Shown here piece by piece: positions 50,998 to 62,631 of a stretch of DNA of 64,000 nt; the stretch's first letter is position 1; every line of letters begins with the position of its first letter. The stretch comes from Lindgomyces ingoldianus. Its lineage: Eukaryota > Ascomycota > Dothideomycetes > Pleosporales > Lindgomycetaceae. The notes under the pieces are model-generated. The model was not told the DNA's origin. It ran no database searches and saw nothing but the letters and a program-made list of their open reading frames with translations. Made by a program: the position numbers and the translations under genes. The DNA lies in the NCBI RefSeq assembly GCF_010093535.1, contig NW_022985186.1:462734-526733 (forward strand), in the 5' to 3' direction.

Positions 50998-51149
50998 TAA
51001 CTGTAACCTTGCAGGCACGAGTTATGAGAGGAGTCATGTATTGTGGACTGAAGGTCCAAGGAGCTATTTGATTTATATAGTATTGATGGACGCCAAGCCT
51101 AAGGTTGATTGGGCAGTCCATCGTAGAGCCCCCTCGGCTTACAGGTACA
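50998..51149 (-). repeat. 5' LTR of GypY
   Basis: 152 bp, TGTACCTG...AGGTTACA in element orientation, containing a TATATAAA box. Almost free of RIP changes, unlike the interior. The right flank is TTAGC; the matching left target duplicate was not found. Confidence 0.75.
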
Positions 51150-51154
51150 TTAGC

Positions 51155-51370
51155 TCCGGACTTAGTAGATGGACCTTGCAGGATTGGGCGCTTAATGGCT
51201 GAGACCAAGAAAGTCAGAGTTTTGTTGATCTATTTCTCCGGCACAAGATAAAGCGACAATGACAACTTTTTGGAACTCTTGGGACGCAAGTGTTTCGGCA
51301 AAGGCACTGGGAATTCCATTTACTGCTAGACAACATGTCTCAGTACCGCAAATTGAGTACTCAGTCAAGT
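51155..51370. other. Downstream flank of the hydrolase gene
   Basis: 216 bp between the GypY LTR and the hydrolase stop codon. Unmutated; presumably the 3' UTR and terminator region. No separate feature seen. Confidence 0.4.
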
Positions 51371-52268
51371 TTATGACACCAACCCATTTGCAAAATCCAG
51401 GACCTTGTCCACCAACTCCTCCGTATGGCTCAAATGGGGAGAGTGCCCAGAGGCGCAGTTGTACACTTTGAACGCCCCTGTCTTCTCGCTCTGCGCAGCT
51501 ACCAATTTCTCTTGGACTGCTTTTGGTAGCATGCGATCTTCCTCCAAATGAAGGTATGCACAAGGAAGCGTCTCATATGCGTTGTTGGTGAGCTTCGTCA
51601 TACACATTGGAGACCCCGTCAGCAATGGTTTCCACTTCTGCATTTGTCCCTCATCCAGACCATTAAAAAGGTACTTCTCAGGCTCAAAGACTGTTCCGAT
51701 GCCAACTCGACCATTTTCCTGCGAGTTTAAGCCAATCAGTATGGGAAATACGGGGCACAGATGGCTGTTACTGTAGACTCACATGGAACTGCAACCAAGG
51801 TGGCGTCACAATTCGGCCATCTTTGGGCTGAAAGGTGGTATGTAAAGATTCGCCAAGAGGCACAATGAAGGCACCGTAATAGAAGATGCCGACAATCCCT
51901 CCAGTCAGACCTCGAGATTGACGGTGATTCTCTTGTAACTCTGGGATAGCAGATTGAGTCGCGGCAAAGCCTCCGCCTGAATGAGCGACAAGAAGAACTC
52001 TTCTGTTTTGATCCTCTACCAGAAGCTTCAGAACTGCGAGTACGGCCTGAGTATCTTCTTCGCCCTGCGGATAGCCGCCAGAGGGAGGATCGAGGTCAAA
52101 ATTCGGAGAGATGATATCGCCAACATTGAGCTTGGATAGATCGGACATGGGAAGTTGAGGACAGTAGGCGTCGATTCCATGAGATTTCAAGGCATCGACT
52201 AGAGGCCGGTAGATAGCAGCATTGTGGAAGAAGCCGTGGCATATAACAACAGCCAAATTGGAGGACAT
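51371..52268 (-). CDS. Alpha/beta-hydrolase fold protein (esterase-like), two exons
   Basis: Exons 52268-51783 and 51718-51371 give 277 residues. The 64-bp intron has GTGAGT, an ACTGAT branch site and CGCAG. HGFFHN (residues 11-16) is the oxyanion-hole region, AHSGGG holds the nucleophile Ser97, and the C-terminal half has LHLEED (acid candidates 221-223) and SGHSPHLS with the likely catalytic His254. The order and spacing fit the alpha/beta-hydrolase_6 type (esterase or lyase-like enzymes). No signal peptide, so probably cytosolic. The substrate cannot be told. It is transcribed in the same direction as the broken methyltransferase 338 bp upstream, and the two may once have worked in one pathway. 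No disruption seen, although the GypY LTR begins only 220 bp downstream. Confidence 0.92.
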
Positions 52269-52606
52269 CTTGTAAAGCGAGGCTCAAGGTAAGAAATGTC
52301 AAGAAGAGGGCTTTTGATGGGGCTATAAATCGAAATGCAACGGCAGGTACGATGTCAGCGCCCGCAGTATTGGTTCGAGCATGTCGCAATACAAACGCGG
52401 CACGGGCTCCGCGCTTAGCCGGGCGGCGGACTGAATTGGCACGGCTTCGTTACACAACGAGACTTGTACGGATGCTGGTCGTGTGGAGATTACTGTTCTC
52501 ACAGTTCCATTAAGCATCAGGATGAAAGCGCTCTGTTTCGCTACGTAGCTGTCAGGAACGACTCCTGGGTTTCTACTTCTTGCCTTTACTAATGAAACTA
52601 CAAAGT
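52269..52606. promoter_or_regulatory. Intergenic region, likely promoter of the hydrolase gene
   Basis: 338 bp between the methyltransferase stop and the hydrolase ATG. Open frames here have no motif. A GATTTATAGCC stretch about 60 bp upstream of the ATG could be a weak TATA element. Confidence 0.35.
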
Positions 52607-53344
52607 TCAATCGTACGGCATCCTTCCGATGACGGTATATACATCATACCTCACATAACAACCTGTCCGAATCTCTTCCGCCACCTTTGACTCCTCTCCA
52701 GCGAACTCATCAAGCGTCACCGAACCGATAATCCCACGCTCGATCATCATAGCCGCCCAAGCCATCACAGCCTTCGTGTTATTCCTTGTCATGCGTTCTC
52801 TCGTCTCAGACACTCTGTCAGAGCTTACCACATCTATCGAAACAGAGCCTAAGCCTGCGCTCCGCATGTTCTCAGCAAGCGTGCTGAAGCTGCTTGAGAA
52901 CCTCTCTCCCAATCCATCCGCAAACCCCTTTCTCCATCTTTCTGAAACGTCAATACGTGAGCCAGGTTCGCCTTTGAGACACCTCGCGTTCGCCCAATTG
53001 CATTCAGTCCACTATAGCCAGCCACCGGAGTTGAGGAGTCGTACAGCGTTGCTAACAACCAACGGCCATTCCGAGGGATCGACACCTGCTGCCAATAGAC
53101 TGATGTGTACAAGATCGAACTTGTGCCGTGAATGTTCAAGAACGGCTTCTTTGGCGTCAAGTGTTTGCAGCTTGATGTTGGATGGTAGATCTTTAGGATT
53201 CGGGAAGAGACCAAGTGATATGTCGAAACCGACGTAATTGCCGCTTGGCATCTCGGAATTTAGTAGACGAAGGAAAACGCCCGTTCCGGTTGCCACATCA
53301 GCCACTTCCGGAGACGACCCAAGAGTGCGTGTGATGTCAGGATG

Positions 53345-56300
53345 CATGGTGTTTAATAGAACGTAGTACTGTTCCTACTGTTACTAATAGTAACAATCTC
53401 TTGGCAGTTAGAACGAAAGTGAATTGCCTGCCGTTACTGTACAGTTAATGAGGCTATAGTTACTGCAGTAACTGCCTATACTAATTAATTTCTTGGTGTT
53501 TTGGTAACGCGTTCGCGGAGGACGTTTTCGCGCGTAGTAGTACAAGGGCTGCTGTGGAACAGGAGGTGTCAAAACGCGCACTAATACACCAGATTTCGTA
53601 CCTTTTCAACCATCCTATCCATCATTAGTACAGAATAGTGAATTAACTCCTTAATTTACCTACTTCTCACCTCCAATATTGCCTCCATTGTCACCATAAG
53701 TATGCAAAAATTCCTCTAAACTCCACGTAGCACTTAAAGGTCGCAGCACTAGTTTAACATTGCTTATTTAAGTACTCTAGAGCCTTACTTTACAAGCTTT
53801 TATTACTTTAAGAAGTTAAGAGCTGTCTCTTAGAGCTCTTAGAGCTTTATAATTAAGGCCTTATCCTCTAGTGTTTCTTTACTTGCGCTTTAACTAGCTA
53901 ATCTCTATTCTCACAAGTTTTCTAAGGACTCTTGCCTTAACAACAGCCTAAATTTTAACATTAAGTGGGATAATATCTAGACTAGAGGTCGCTAGCTAAA
54001 GCCTAGGGGCCTTAGATATTACATAAAGAGCTTAAGGAAGCTTTTTAGGAGGACTTAAACATCTTATATATAGAAATACAGCGCGGATCTAGTGTACGTT
54101 AACGAGGAAGGCAAGCGCTTAAAAATCTAGCTCTGCAAGTTTTGCTATTAGCTAGGTATAAAGGATTGTGCGAAGACTATTAATTCTACAGCCTATATTA
54201 CTGCCCACCTCTGGAAGAAGCACAAAGTTGACGCCTTTAAGGGCAACTATCTCCTAGATAGCCTATTGCTCTATTAAGACCTATTTAAACTAGTAAAGAT
54301 TGCTAAAAGTGGTGCTAGAAGCTCTTACACGCTATGGCAGGAGGAAGGATTGCTAAGGGCTCTTGTTAATTTTACAATAGTTAGAGATGTCTTGTTTTGC
54401 TAAGCTACATTATTAGAGTTTTAGGGCCTTATTACCTAGAATTAACTTAATCTTCTAGCTGCTCTACTATCTGCCCCTGCTACACTGTTAACTTATATCT
54501 AGGATGCATTAGAGGCTTAGAAGGAGGAGATTTAATTAATACTAAATTTAAGTAAAAGTAAAATTGCGTTAAGCGCAGACGTGTAGGAATCTCTAAACTA
54601 TCACTCCTTTCTAGCAGTAGTTGCTTACTTTGTTAGTAAGCAAGATAGTCTATGCGCTATTATTAACCTTAAATCTAACTTCTATCTAGATGCTAATAAT
54701 AAGGCTTAAGAAGTCTTTATTAGCTTTAAAAATCTACTTAGAGACCACTCTAGATTAAACCTTGCCTGCGCAGCTATTGTAGTTATTAATAAGTACAGCA
54801 TTGTGTTAAAATTTAGCTGCTTTGTAGGGGATAATGCCTCTAACAACAATAGAACCTTTATTTATGCCTTTAACAAGCACCCTAAGCTCTCTGTAAGCAA
54901 TACACACTAAATACGCTGCACAGGGCATATAATTAACATAATAGCTAAGTCTATTATTTATAGTAAAAGTTTAAGCATATAGGAAGAAGAGCTTTTTTAC
55001 TATGCTCCTTACAATTAGTTTAAGCTATATTAGAGGCGTAGAGCAATTAGCAAACTTTATAACTTTATAAACGCAATTATAGCCTTACATAAGCAGAGAG
55101 AGCTCTTCGCTACTATCTAGTGTTAAGTCCTTAAAGAGGACTCTCTCTAGACATTTAGCACGCTCAAACTAGTGCAGGACAGCGGGATTAGATGGAATTC
55201 TACCTACCTAATGCTCCTCTGCTGTTTAGATCTTAAAGAGGCTATCTTAAAGTTTACATACTAATAAAGGGCTGCTAACAAGCGTAAGATTAATAAGCAT
55301 AATAGTTTTAGCCCTCTAGCTAACACTTTTACTAATAAGGATTAGAATAAGGCTAAGCAGCTTGTAAACTTCCTTAAGCCTCTTTATTAGATAACTAAAC
55401 GCCTTAAAGGAGATCTAGGTATAAGCAGATATAGATCTCTCTAGCAGACTCTTGTAGATCTCTAACACCTCTGGATTTGCTTTTATAAGGCCTAGAAAAT
55501 AGCACAGTCCTTCTACTTTAAGGAGCTCTATAAACGCAGCATTAGTAAGCTAACAACATACTTTATAACTCTTATAATAGATCCTTTTATCTTATACTAC
55601 TACCTTACAACTTTTTTAAACCCATCTCTACACCTTATCTAGTTCTAAGACAAGTGGGCGTTGTTTACAACCTAGTAGAAAAAGGCTAAGAAGAGCGTAA
55701 GAGAGATCTACGCATAATACAAGGCTTAAGAGCAGGAGCAAGAGATAGAGATACCTGCTAAAAGTTAACAACGTAAAACACTAGGTAGCAAGTACTATAA
55801 TAAGCAGTTTATAGAGACTCTGCGCGTTAATCTCTACCTCCTTACTAGATCCTTAAGCGCTAAGAAGGCACGCATGGTAAATAAGCTGTAGCAGTACATT
55901 AATACTGCTTAATCTAATCTCCTAGTTGCAGCTAAAGACAATATAATCTATAGAGATCTGCTTACTTGGTGGCATTAAATTAGGCGTAAGCACTATCTAA
56001 CGCTGTACAAGATAGCCCTTGATTTTCTATCTATCCCTGCAACAAGCTGTGAGTGTGAGAGGTGCTTTAGCAAAGCTAGAAGAACTATTACAATTAATTA
56101 GAACTAGCTATCGCCTTCCACAATTAAGGCTCTGCAGCTACAACGTAACTGGATTGCCAGAGGACTCGTTCACTCAGAGTTGAACAATCTCCGCAACTAT
56201 ATTAGGAAGATTGTGTCAAAATCAAGCCCTCTAGAGCCTCTAGAAACACTAGTAACTGCAGTAACTGCACTAAACAGTAGCTTTACTATTAATTAACTTA

Positions 56301-56427
56301 GCAGTAACTGTTACTGCTAGTAAGGCTGTTTTAATTCACTCTTTCTATAAGAACGAAAGCCTATTACTGTTAGTAACACCTAAAAAACACTACTAACAGT
56401 AACAGTTACGTTCTAATAAACACCATG
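53345..56427 (+). mobile_element. hAT DNA transposon inserted in the methyltransferase gene
   Basis: 3083 bp. TIRs begin CATGGTGTTTAATAGAACG on the left; the right end matches with one difference. The 8-bp TSD is TCAGGATG at 53337-53344 and 56428-56435, the hAT hallmark. Copies of a GTTACTG/CAGTAAC motif are clustered in both subterminal regions. Confidence 0.94.
54050..56290 (+). pseudogene. hAT transposase, decayed
   Basis: A plus-strand frame shows a BED-type zinc finger relic (LCKFCY...TAHLWKKHK, about 54125-54230) and, at the other end, the hAT dimerisation domain (ALDFLSIPATSCECERCFSK, then LSPSTIKALQLQRNW, about 56015-56160). Trp and Gln codons are repeatedly replaced by TAG/TAA, but the frame is largely collinear, so decay is by RIP-type substitution. 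The start is approximate. The transposase would have cut and pasted the element; it cannot be functional now. Confidence 0.85.
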
Positions 56428-56639
56428 TCAGGATGTACCAGATATCCGATGTTTCTTCGTTGTATCAGCCGTGATTTAAGAGCATGAGCTACGGTTGGAA
56501 TACCTTGTCAGGAGCTCAAATTGCTCGGTCATTCTACATGCAAGAATTAGTGATTTCCATGCATCATTGCAGGCGTGGGTACATACCTTGCTGCCTCTCG
56601 CTCATTCCGGCCCATGTACTCGGCGTATGAGTCCTCCAT

Positions 56640-57304
56640 TGTTAGGAAATGATCTTGCAGTAGCACAGAATTTCAGAGGGGAAAATATGAAGTCTGAAGC
56701 TAACAATGAGAAATATTTGCTCTTCAGTTCGCTCATGGGCCCTGTACTGCGTTGCTTTACCGGCATATCGTTCACAGACTTTCCTGCTCTAAGCAACGAT
56801 TGCCGCTCGACTTCTACTAGTCTTGATGTCACACTGCAGGGAGTCTGGATTCTTCCGCGTTCCAATATGGTCTTGTTGTCGTTCAACATAGCTAACTGCC
56901 GATGGGGTCAAAATTCCAACTCATAACGATTGCTGCATGCATGGGAGTGGCACGTCGGGGACCAAGACAAACGATCAGCTTGGCAGGAGTAGAATGTATC
57001 TGCAGCTGCAGGGCGTATGTTCGGGGTAGTTGAACCTATGAGCGGAGTGTTATTATCCGGCGGCGCAGCACATAAGCGGCCCTGAGGATGGTCCAGCGGC
57101 GCGAGATTACCCGCGCAGCGAAGATATTCGGAGTCTCACTTGTTAGAGCTTCATGTTACACAGCATCTTTCGTGCGAAAGTTATGAACGCCCGTGAACGC
57201 TGAGACTCCATCCTTCCTCAGATGAATCGCCAGTGAGGCCCTCTTCTATTGAACTCTATTGCCCCACCTCTTCTTGAACCTCTTTTTGGTAATTTGTCAA
57301 AGCG
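56640..57304. promoter_or_regulatory. Divergent intergenic region
   Basis: 665 bp between the head-to-head methyltransferase (minus) and membrane-protein (plus) genes, so it should hold both promoters. Open frames across it have no motif. No clear TATA pair was identified. Confidence 0.4.
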
Positions 57305-58207
57305 ATGCAGTCGAAACCTGCCAGCTACATTGTCGCAGTCAGCATTCTGGTACCGCTGAGTGTGACCGCTGTCCTCCTTCGAGTGCTCTCGAACATCGAG
57401 AGAAAGCAGTCACTGAAAGTCCATGATTATCTCATCTTCTTAGCGGAAGTGGGTACCCTCAGTGACGTCGATCGTCGTTCCGCCCTGCCAAATGGCCACA
57501 GATCCGTCCTTTGGGTTACGTTGTCGGAAAGGTCATCGGTTGGTATTCGATCCTCTCAGAGTGTAACGTGACTGAACATTTCCGCCAGCTGTTGCCGTCG
57601 GTGGACTCGGACTACATTATGAGGGGCTCTCGTTCTCACAGATCGTTCTCACGCTCAAGGTAACATCCACCCATTCATAGTGCGAACATTTGCTAACTCT
57701 TCCTGCCAGATCTTCTAGATTGGAGAATGGGCGTGGACCACCTTCATCACTTCATTTCGATTGGCCATTCTACTTTTTTACATGCAGATCATCAAGACGA
57801 AAACCTTCAATCGCCTTTGCTGGGTCACCAGTACATTGGTTTTCGCCTACTGGGTAGCCTGCGTTCTCACAATATGCCTCTTGTGTCGTCCAATTGCCTA
57901 CAATTGGAACCGCTTGCTGAGGGGATCTTGTGGAGACGTGATGGCGATTGAGATCTTCTCCGGCGTATGGAACATGCTTGTCGACATATGGGTGGTGTTT
58001 CTGCCACTTCCGAGTATCTGGAAGCTGCATATGAACGGACAGAGGAAGTGGGATGTTACAGCCTGCTTCGCGCTCGGAATTCTGTAAGCACATGTTGAGC
58101 CTTTTCTGTAATGGAAAGCGAATGAGTCTAACGCGTGGATACAGGACTGCCGGCGTCAACCTTGCTCGCATGATCACATCGATCAAGTGTCCAGCCAGTG
58201 TGCCCAA
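57305..58207 (+). pseudogene. PTH11/rhodopsin-like integral membrane protein, truncated
   Basis: Exons 57305-57452, 57589-57659, 57710-58083 and 58145-~58207. The introns are 136, 50 and 61 bp; the second has TGCTAAC and the first ACTGAAC before CCAG. The protein starts with a hydrophobic helix (SYIVAVSILVPLSVTAVLL). It then reads VAVGGLGLHYEG (family motif GLGLH), WTTFITSFRLAILLFYMQI, a helix with CVLTICLLCRPIAYNW, EIFSGVWNMLVDIWVVFLPL and PSIWKLHM, as in fungal rhodopsin-domain (PTH11-like) proteins of the plasma membrane. A TAG at 57716-57718 breaks exon 3, and the last exon stops at transposon sequence after SIKCPASVPN, so the final helices are lost. Function in this family is mostly unknown; some members sense surfaces. 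Confidence 0.85.
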
Positions 58208-58808
58208 TAGGTCGTACTACTGTACGATTAGGAGATTTTGAGGCCTGTACGGACGAGATTTTTCGTACGTACGTACGGTCGCGAGGAGGAGAGGCAGCTG
58301 TACGTACAGTAGCCGCACCGTTTAAGATAAGCTGTACAGGTAGTACTGTATAATTAATGTACGTTGTAATAATTAATACACTATACTATAAAAAAACAGA
58401 GTTAAGGAACTAATAGCCCTCTATAAAGCTATTTTCCTTAGTAATATAAGCAGCTAGAGCCTAGAGCTTACTTCTTACTATTTAGTGTTTAATCTAGTGC
58501 TTCTGCAGCTGTATAGCCTTAATTATTACACTTAATAAGTAGTTATAATTATTAGTTATAGTATAACTAGTAGCACTAAAACATCTTTTGCACTTATAGC
58601 GTGTAGCTAGAATAGTAAGAAAATTAAGAGTAATCTTATAAAGGATAGAATAGCTTAATTTGCCTCTAGTAAGCTACTACTATACAGGATCTCTATGTAG
58701 TAATAAGTAATTCTTATAGAGATTAAGGCATATAGTGTTATAGTAAAATTGCAGCTTATTTAATAGCCTTTTATACTTATATAAGCACGTATTTATTATA
58801 AGAGAGAG

Positions 58809-59088
58809 TGTCCGTACGCAGCAGCAGCGTCGCGGCCTGGATACGAACGATCGCGCACGAGCAGGATCACGTATCTATGTCACATAATGCTTGTGCGCGA
58901 ACCTCTGTGCGCGAACATCTAGATATCCCCTTTTTTCTCTATACAGAGGAAAGATAAGAGCAATAAAACTAAAAACATATTACTCTTACCTTACCTACCT
59001 TATACGCTGTGCACACTGTACACTACTCTTACTCTTACTACTTAAGTGCTTATACTATAAGCAGCTAGCTATTAGAGCCTATTTAACA
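58809..59088 (+). repeat. 5' LTR of A2
   Basis: Outer ~110 bp CpG-rich (GCGTCGCGGCC, CGATCGCGCACG); inner half C-to-T altered. Confidence 0.93.
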
Positions 59089-62000
59089 CTAATTAGTAGT
59101 TAATTTAATTAACTATAAATTAGTAAGAGTAATAATAAAGTACTTACATCTTATAAGGTACTTTATTTTGTTACTTATTTCTTAGGAAAAGTAATAGCAG
59201 AGTACTTACGCCCTATAAGGTACTTTATTTAGTTACCTATTTTTTAGAATAGTAGATTAATCCTTTACATTATATAGTAAGCTCTACTACAGTATAAAGT
59301 AAAGAGGAGATAGTATAAGACGCACACTAAAGCTACTAAAGCTGCATAACCTAGTAGCTAGATAATAGCACATTAATCCTTTGCATTATACAGTAAGCTC
59401 TGCTACTGTACAAAGTAAAAAGGAGATAGTGTAAGGCGCACACTAAAGCTATTAAAGCTGCACAACCTAGCAGCTAGACAACAGCAGTACCTGTGTAATC
59501 TACTAGAAAAGTAATTAACTATACTATTATAATAAAATTTTATTAGCAACTAACAACTCTGCGCAATAATAAAAAGAATAAGAAATAATTCTTATTATAT
59601 AAATAACTTGCAAAGGACATAGAGATATTAGAGGCAACACTACAGAACAAGACTAGCCTAGAGTACTAGAATAATAAGATTAACATATTAAAGGCTTTAA
59701 TAAGCCTATAAACTTAATTATACGCAAGTTATATAATTACTAATTTATATATAATAACTTAGAAAAGCGCTACTTTTCTAAGTGCATACATAAAAGATTT
59801 TAAAGAATAGACACTATAAGACTTCTTAGCACTTAGCTACGCGTTTAAAAAGAAGCTTATATAAGTGCTAAAGGACAAAGGAATTACACTATAGCTAGGC
59901 ACTAAAGGTACTTAAGCCTAAAAGCTGTATAATATAGCATAAGAGAAAGTAATTACACTAAAAAGGCTTTATACGCAACCTTTATTACTATATAAGGCTT
60001 TGCACAGAAGTAGACTAAACATAATGCTACTATTAACACTAAACATACTAGCATTACCTGCTTCTATACCTTAGCTAGCACTACACTAATTACTGTACAA
60101 ACAATACATGCCACCCTACCTAACGCCTGCTCCACACCCTTAATCATACACACCACCGCCTGCAGTAGTGTATGCACCACTAATACTACTTGCATAATCT
60201 ATACTATATTACAACCTGTATAAACTTCTACCCTAAAGGGAAACTACTAAAGAAAAACTTTTAGCAAACAAGATTATATAATTCTAAAAAGTATAAAAAA
60301 AAATAATAACTACATAAGTTAACTATATAACATCTTTATAAATAAAATAAAGATTTTTATTAATCTATGTTAATAGCTAGATATCTAGGAAACTTAGTAC
60401 ACAGACATCTTTCTAGATATCCTAGAAGGTTAGGCGAATATGCACTATATGTACAACATAGGCTCTAGAAATAACTAAAAGCATTTATATAACACTTTAA
60501 GCATTATAATAAAGGATTTTATATAAAAAGAAAAAAAAAACTGCAGAAAGCAAAGTTCTATATAAAGAGTAAAACTATTCTAGTAAAAAAGCAGCCTATT
60601 AAGTTTAATAATAAAAGAATTAAACTTACACACAATATAGTAGTTTTTACTTAGAAAAGATAAGTAAGCTACCTTTATATAATTAACCTAGAGAATAAAG
60701 ATGCTGCACAATAATATATTAAGTAATGTGTAAAAAAGGTATACATTGCATCTATGTGTTAACTAGAGGCAGTATTTAACTTATTTATTACTGCATAAAC
60801 TATAGACTTTTTGCATAATAACATTAACATACTTAACGCATAAATCTAATAGCAGATAGATAATAGTAAGTATAGTCTTACCTTTCTACTATTACAGCTT
60901 AATTATGCAAAGCTGTTTATCTTTATAAATAGATTATTTACTAATAACAAAGACCTTAGCTTACAGCTAGAATTTTTAATTATATTAGGCAATAAAGACT
61001 ATACAGAGCAAAGTAACTGCTTTAAAATACTAGGTAACATTATACACTAAAATTCTACTAAGTGTAAAAGAGTAACTAGAAGTGTTCTTACTAGTAAACT
61101 ATACAGAATAGTTAAAAGGTTTAATAATGTAATTACACTTAGTACAACTCTATAGTAAATTATATAAATGCTTAAACTACTACTAATTCTAGTAGTAATT
61201 TACACAAATTTAAGGTCTCTATATAATTGCCTTATTAAGCTAGGCACTACTAGTAAAAAGTAACTTATAATTAACATTATGTTACTCTATAAATTATATA
61301 AGAAGAGAGAAATTACTAAAATAAAGTAGATTAATAGTAAAAACTACCTAGTAGATGTATGTATAAAGAAAACACTAAACTAAGCTTTTTAATTATTAGT
61401 CCTAACTAACTGCCTCTCTGTCTAGATAGAAGCATCTGTGGACTAGCTAGATCTTGTGCGCAAAGATGCCTTAGACTAACTAGACTAACAACACCTTTAT
61501 ATAAGGCCTATCTCTTTTATTTTTTTTATTGTACGCACTTATTTTTCTTATTACAAGATTAGAAGAGAAGGATATGTAAAAAAAACAGTTTATTTGCTTA
61601 GTATACAGGAGAAGAAAAAGCTACCACCCCTTATGTATAGTAGTCACAATGCAGACCACAGCTCTGCTATATGCATAAGGTGTAGGCATTAGCTTAGAAG
61701 TTAGCTAACACATAACACTTAATAAAAAAAAAAGCACTAGTAGTGCTACTATAATAATAAGCACACAGAGTTACTAGGACTTAACTATAACTCTAGACTA
61801 GAACTGCACAGAAGTACCTCTTATAACACACAACTTTTGCTGCCTACAGCTGCAGATTAGTGCTAGCAGGCAAGATAATATTAATATTATAAAATAGTAA
61901 AGCTGCTACATGCTACTTCTTAGCTTATCTATAATTAGCATTTTATATAAAAAGAAAGTAAAAGAGCTAAAGAATTTATATATTTATGCTAAGATGCTAA

Positions 62001-62132
62001 ATAAACTGCTAATTAGCAGCAGAACTAGTTAGAAGGGTGACACAAATGCGCCCTAGGCTGCTAGACTGCACAAGGACGTTAAAGACGCCCGCACTGACAG
62101 CGCTAGAGGTAGAGGAGGAAGGCTAGAGAGAC

Positions 62133-62142
62133 ATCTCTCTCT

Positions 62143-62181
<39 letters not shown>
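62133..62181. repeat. (CT)n(GT)n microsatellite inside A2
   Basis: Same locus as in A1 but with a shorter CT run and a longer GT run, so the repeat lengths have drifted independently. Confidence 0.9.
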
Positions 62182-62184
<3 letters not shown>

Positions 62185-62631
62185 GCAGGAGTATCTGTCA
62201 CTGTTAGCACTGTACAAAAAAAAGAGAAAAGAGCTAGGGAATAGTATAGTAGGGCTTAAAGAGTAAAGGATAAAGAAAAGAAGGTAAAAAAAAAGAGAAG
62301 ACTTTATTATATACACCTCTCTACGCACCTGCCTACACAAAGATCCTACACTATTCTAGCATAAAACCCTGCATAAAACAGTTTATACACTACTAAATTA
62401 CTTATAAGGCAAGCGCATAAAGGCTAAATAATAATAGCCTAAAATGCTTTACACTATTTATAAAGCTATTTACATAGTACAACTAGCTTATCTTAATGTA
62501 CAGCATTACTAAGGCAAGTTCTAATAAATAGGGTAAAGTAAAAGCAGAACATAATTAGATAGACCTACATAGATAAAAAGGAGGTAACACGTACAGAAGG
62601 TAACTTTTTAGACAAAAAGAAAAGTTGCTAG

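Larger units (their letters stand above)
13000..51149 (-). mobile_element. GypY: outermost gypsy retrotransposon, split by nested insertions
   Basis: The minus-strand pol can be followed across four breaks. Pol N-terminal side, 48278-48560 (KYVDIV...LAIKLEEETKPSY, matching the gypsy YADVF...ELEPGTKPPY region). RT motif block, 36899-37019 (YIKLDIYNT, from a KLDIYNA-type motif). RT, 35639-35762 (YLVMLFSLTKASIAF, from the MPFGLTNAPATF motif). FDDILVYS, altered to FNNILVYF, near 35358-35390, then the RNase H start in 34767-35300. RNase H end, 13420-13697. The 5' LTR is 50998-51149; a gag-like frame with decayed Trp codons lies at 50500-50870. Stops and Asp-to-Asn changes are RIP-type throughout. 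The left end is not resolved, so the start given is approximate. Confidence 0.85.
52607..56639 (-). pseudogene. SAM-dependent methyltransferase, split by a hAT transposon and a stop codon
   Basis: Exon 1 is 56639-56587 (MEDSYAEYMGRNEREAAR), exon 2 is 56533-56504 and exon 3 starts at 56454 (NIGYLVHPD). The introns are 53 bp (GTATGT, CTAAT, TAG) and 49 bp (GTATTC, CTGAT, AAG). Exon 3 is interrupted at 56428 by a 3.1-kb hAT element and resumes at 53344 with the duplicated HPD codons, continuing to the stop at 52607. Without the insertion and one duplicate the frame is 279 codons. ADVATGTGVFL is the SAM-binding motif I; GFDIS and LLNSGGWL follow, as in LaeA-like fungal methyltransferases of secondary metabolism. 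GGWL is followed by TAG (53014-53012) where the family has Gln: a C-to-T, RIP-type change. Two independent hits make it a pseudogene. The methyl acceptor is unknown. Confidence 0.92.

Noticed and set aside
51192..51563. 123-codon minus-strand frame
   Set aside because: Overlaps the hydrolase second exon in another frame; the exon in the correct frame carries the conserved GHSPHLS end.
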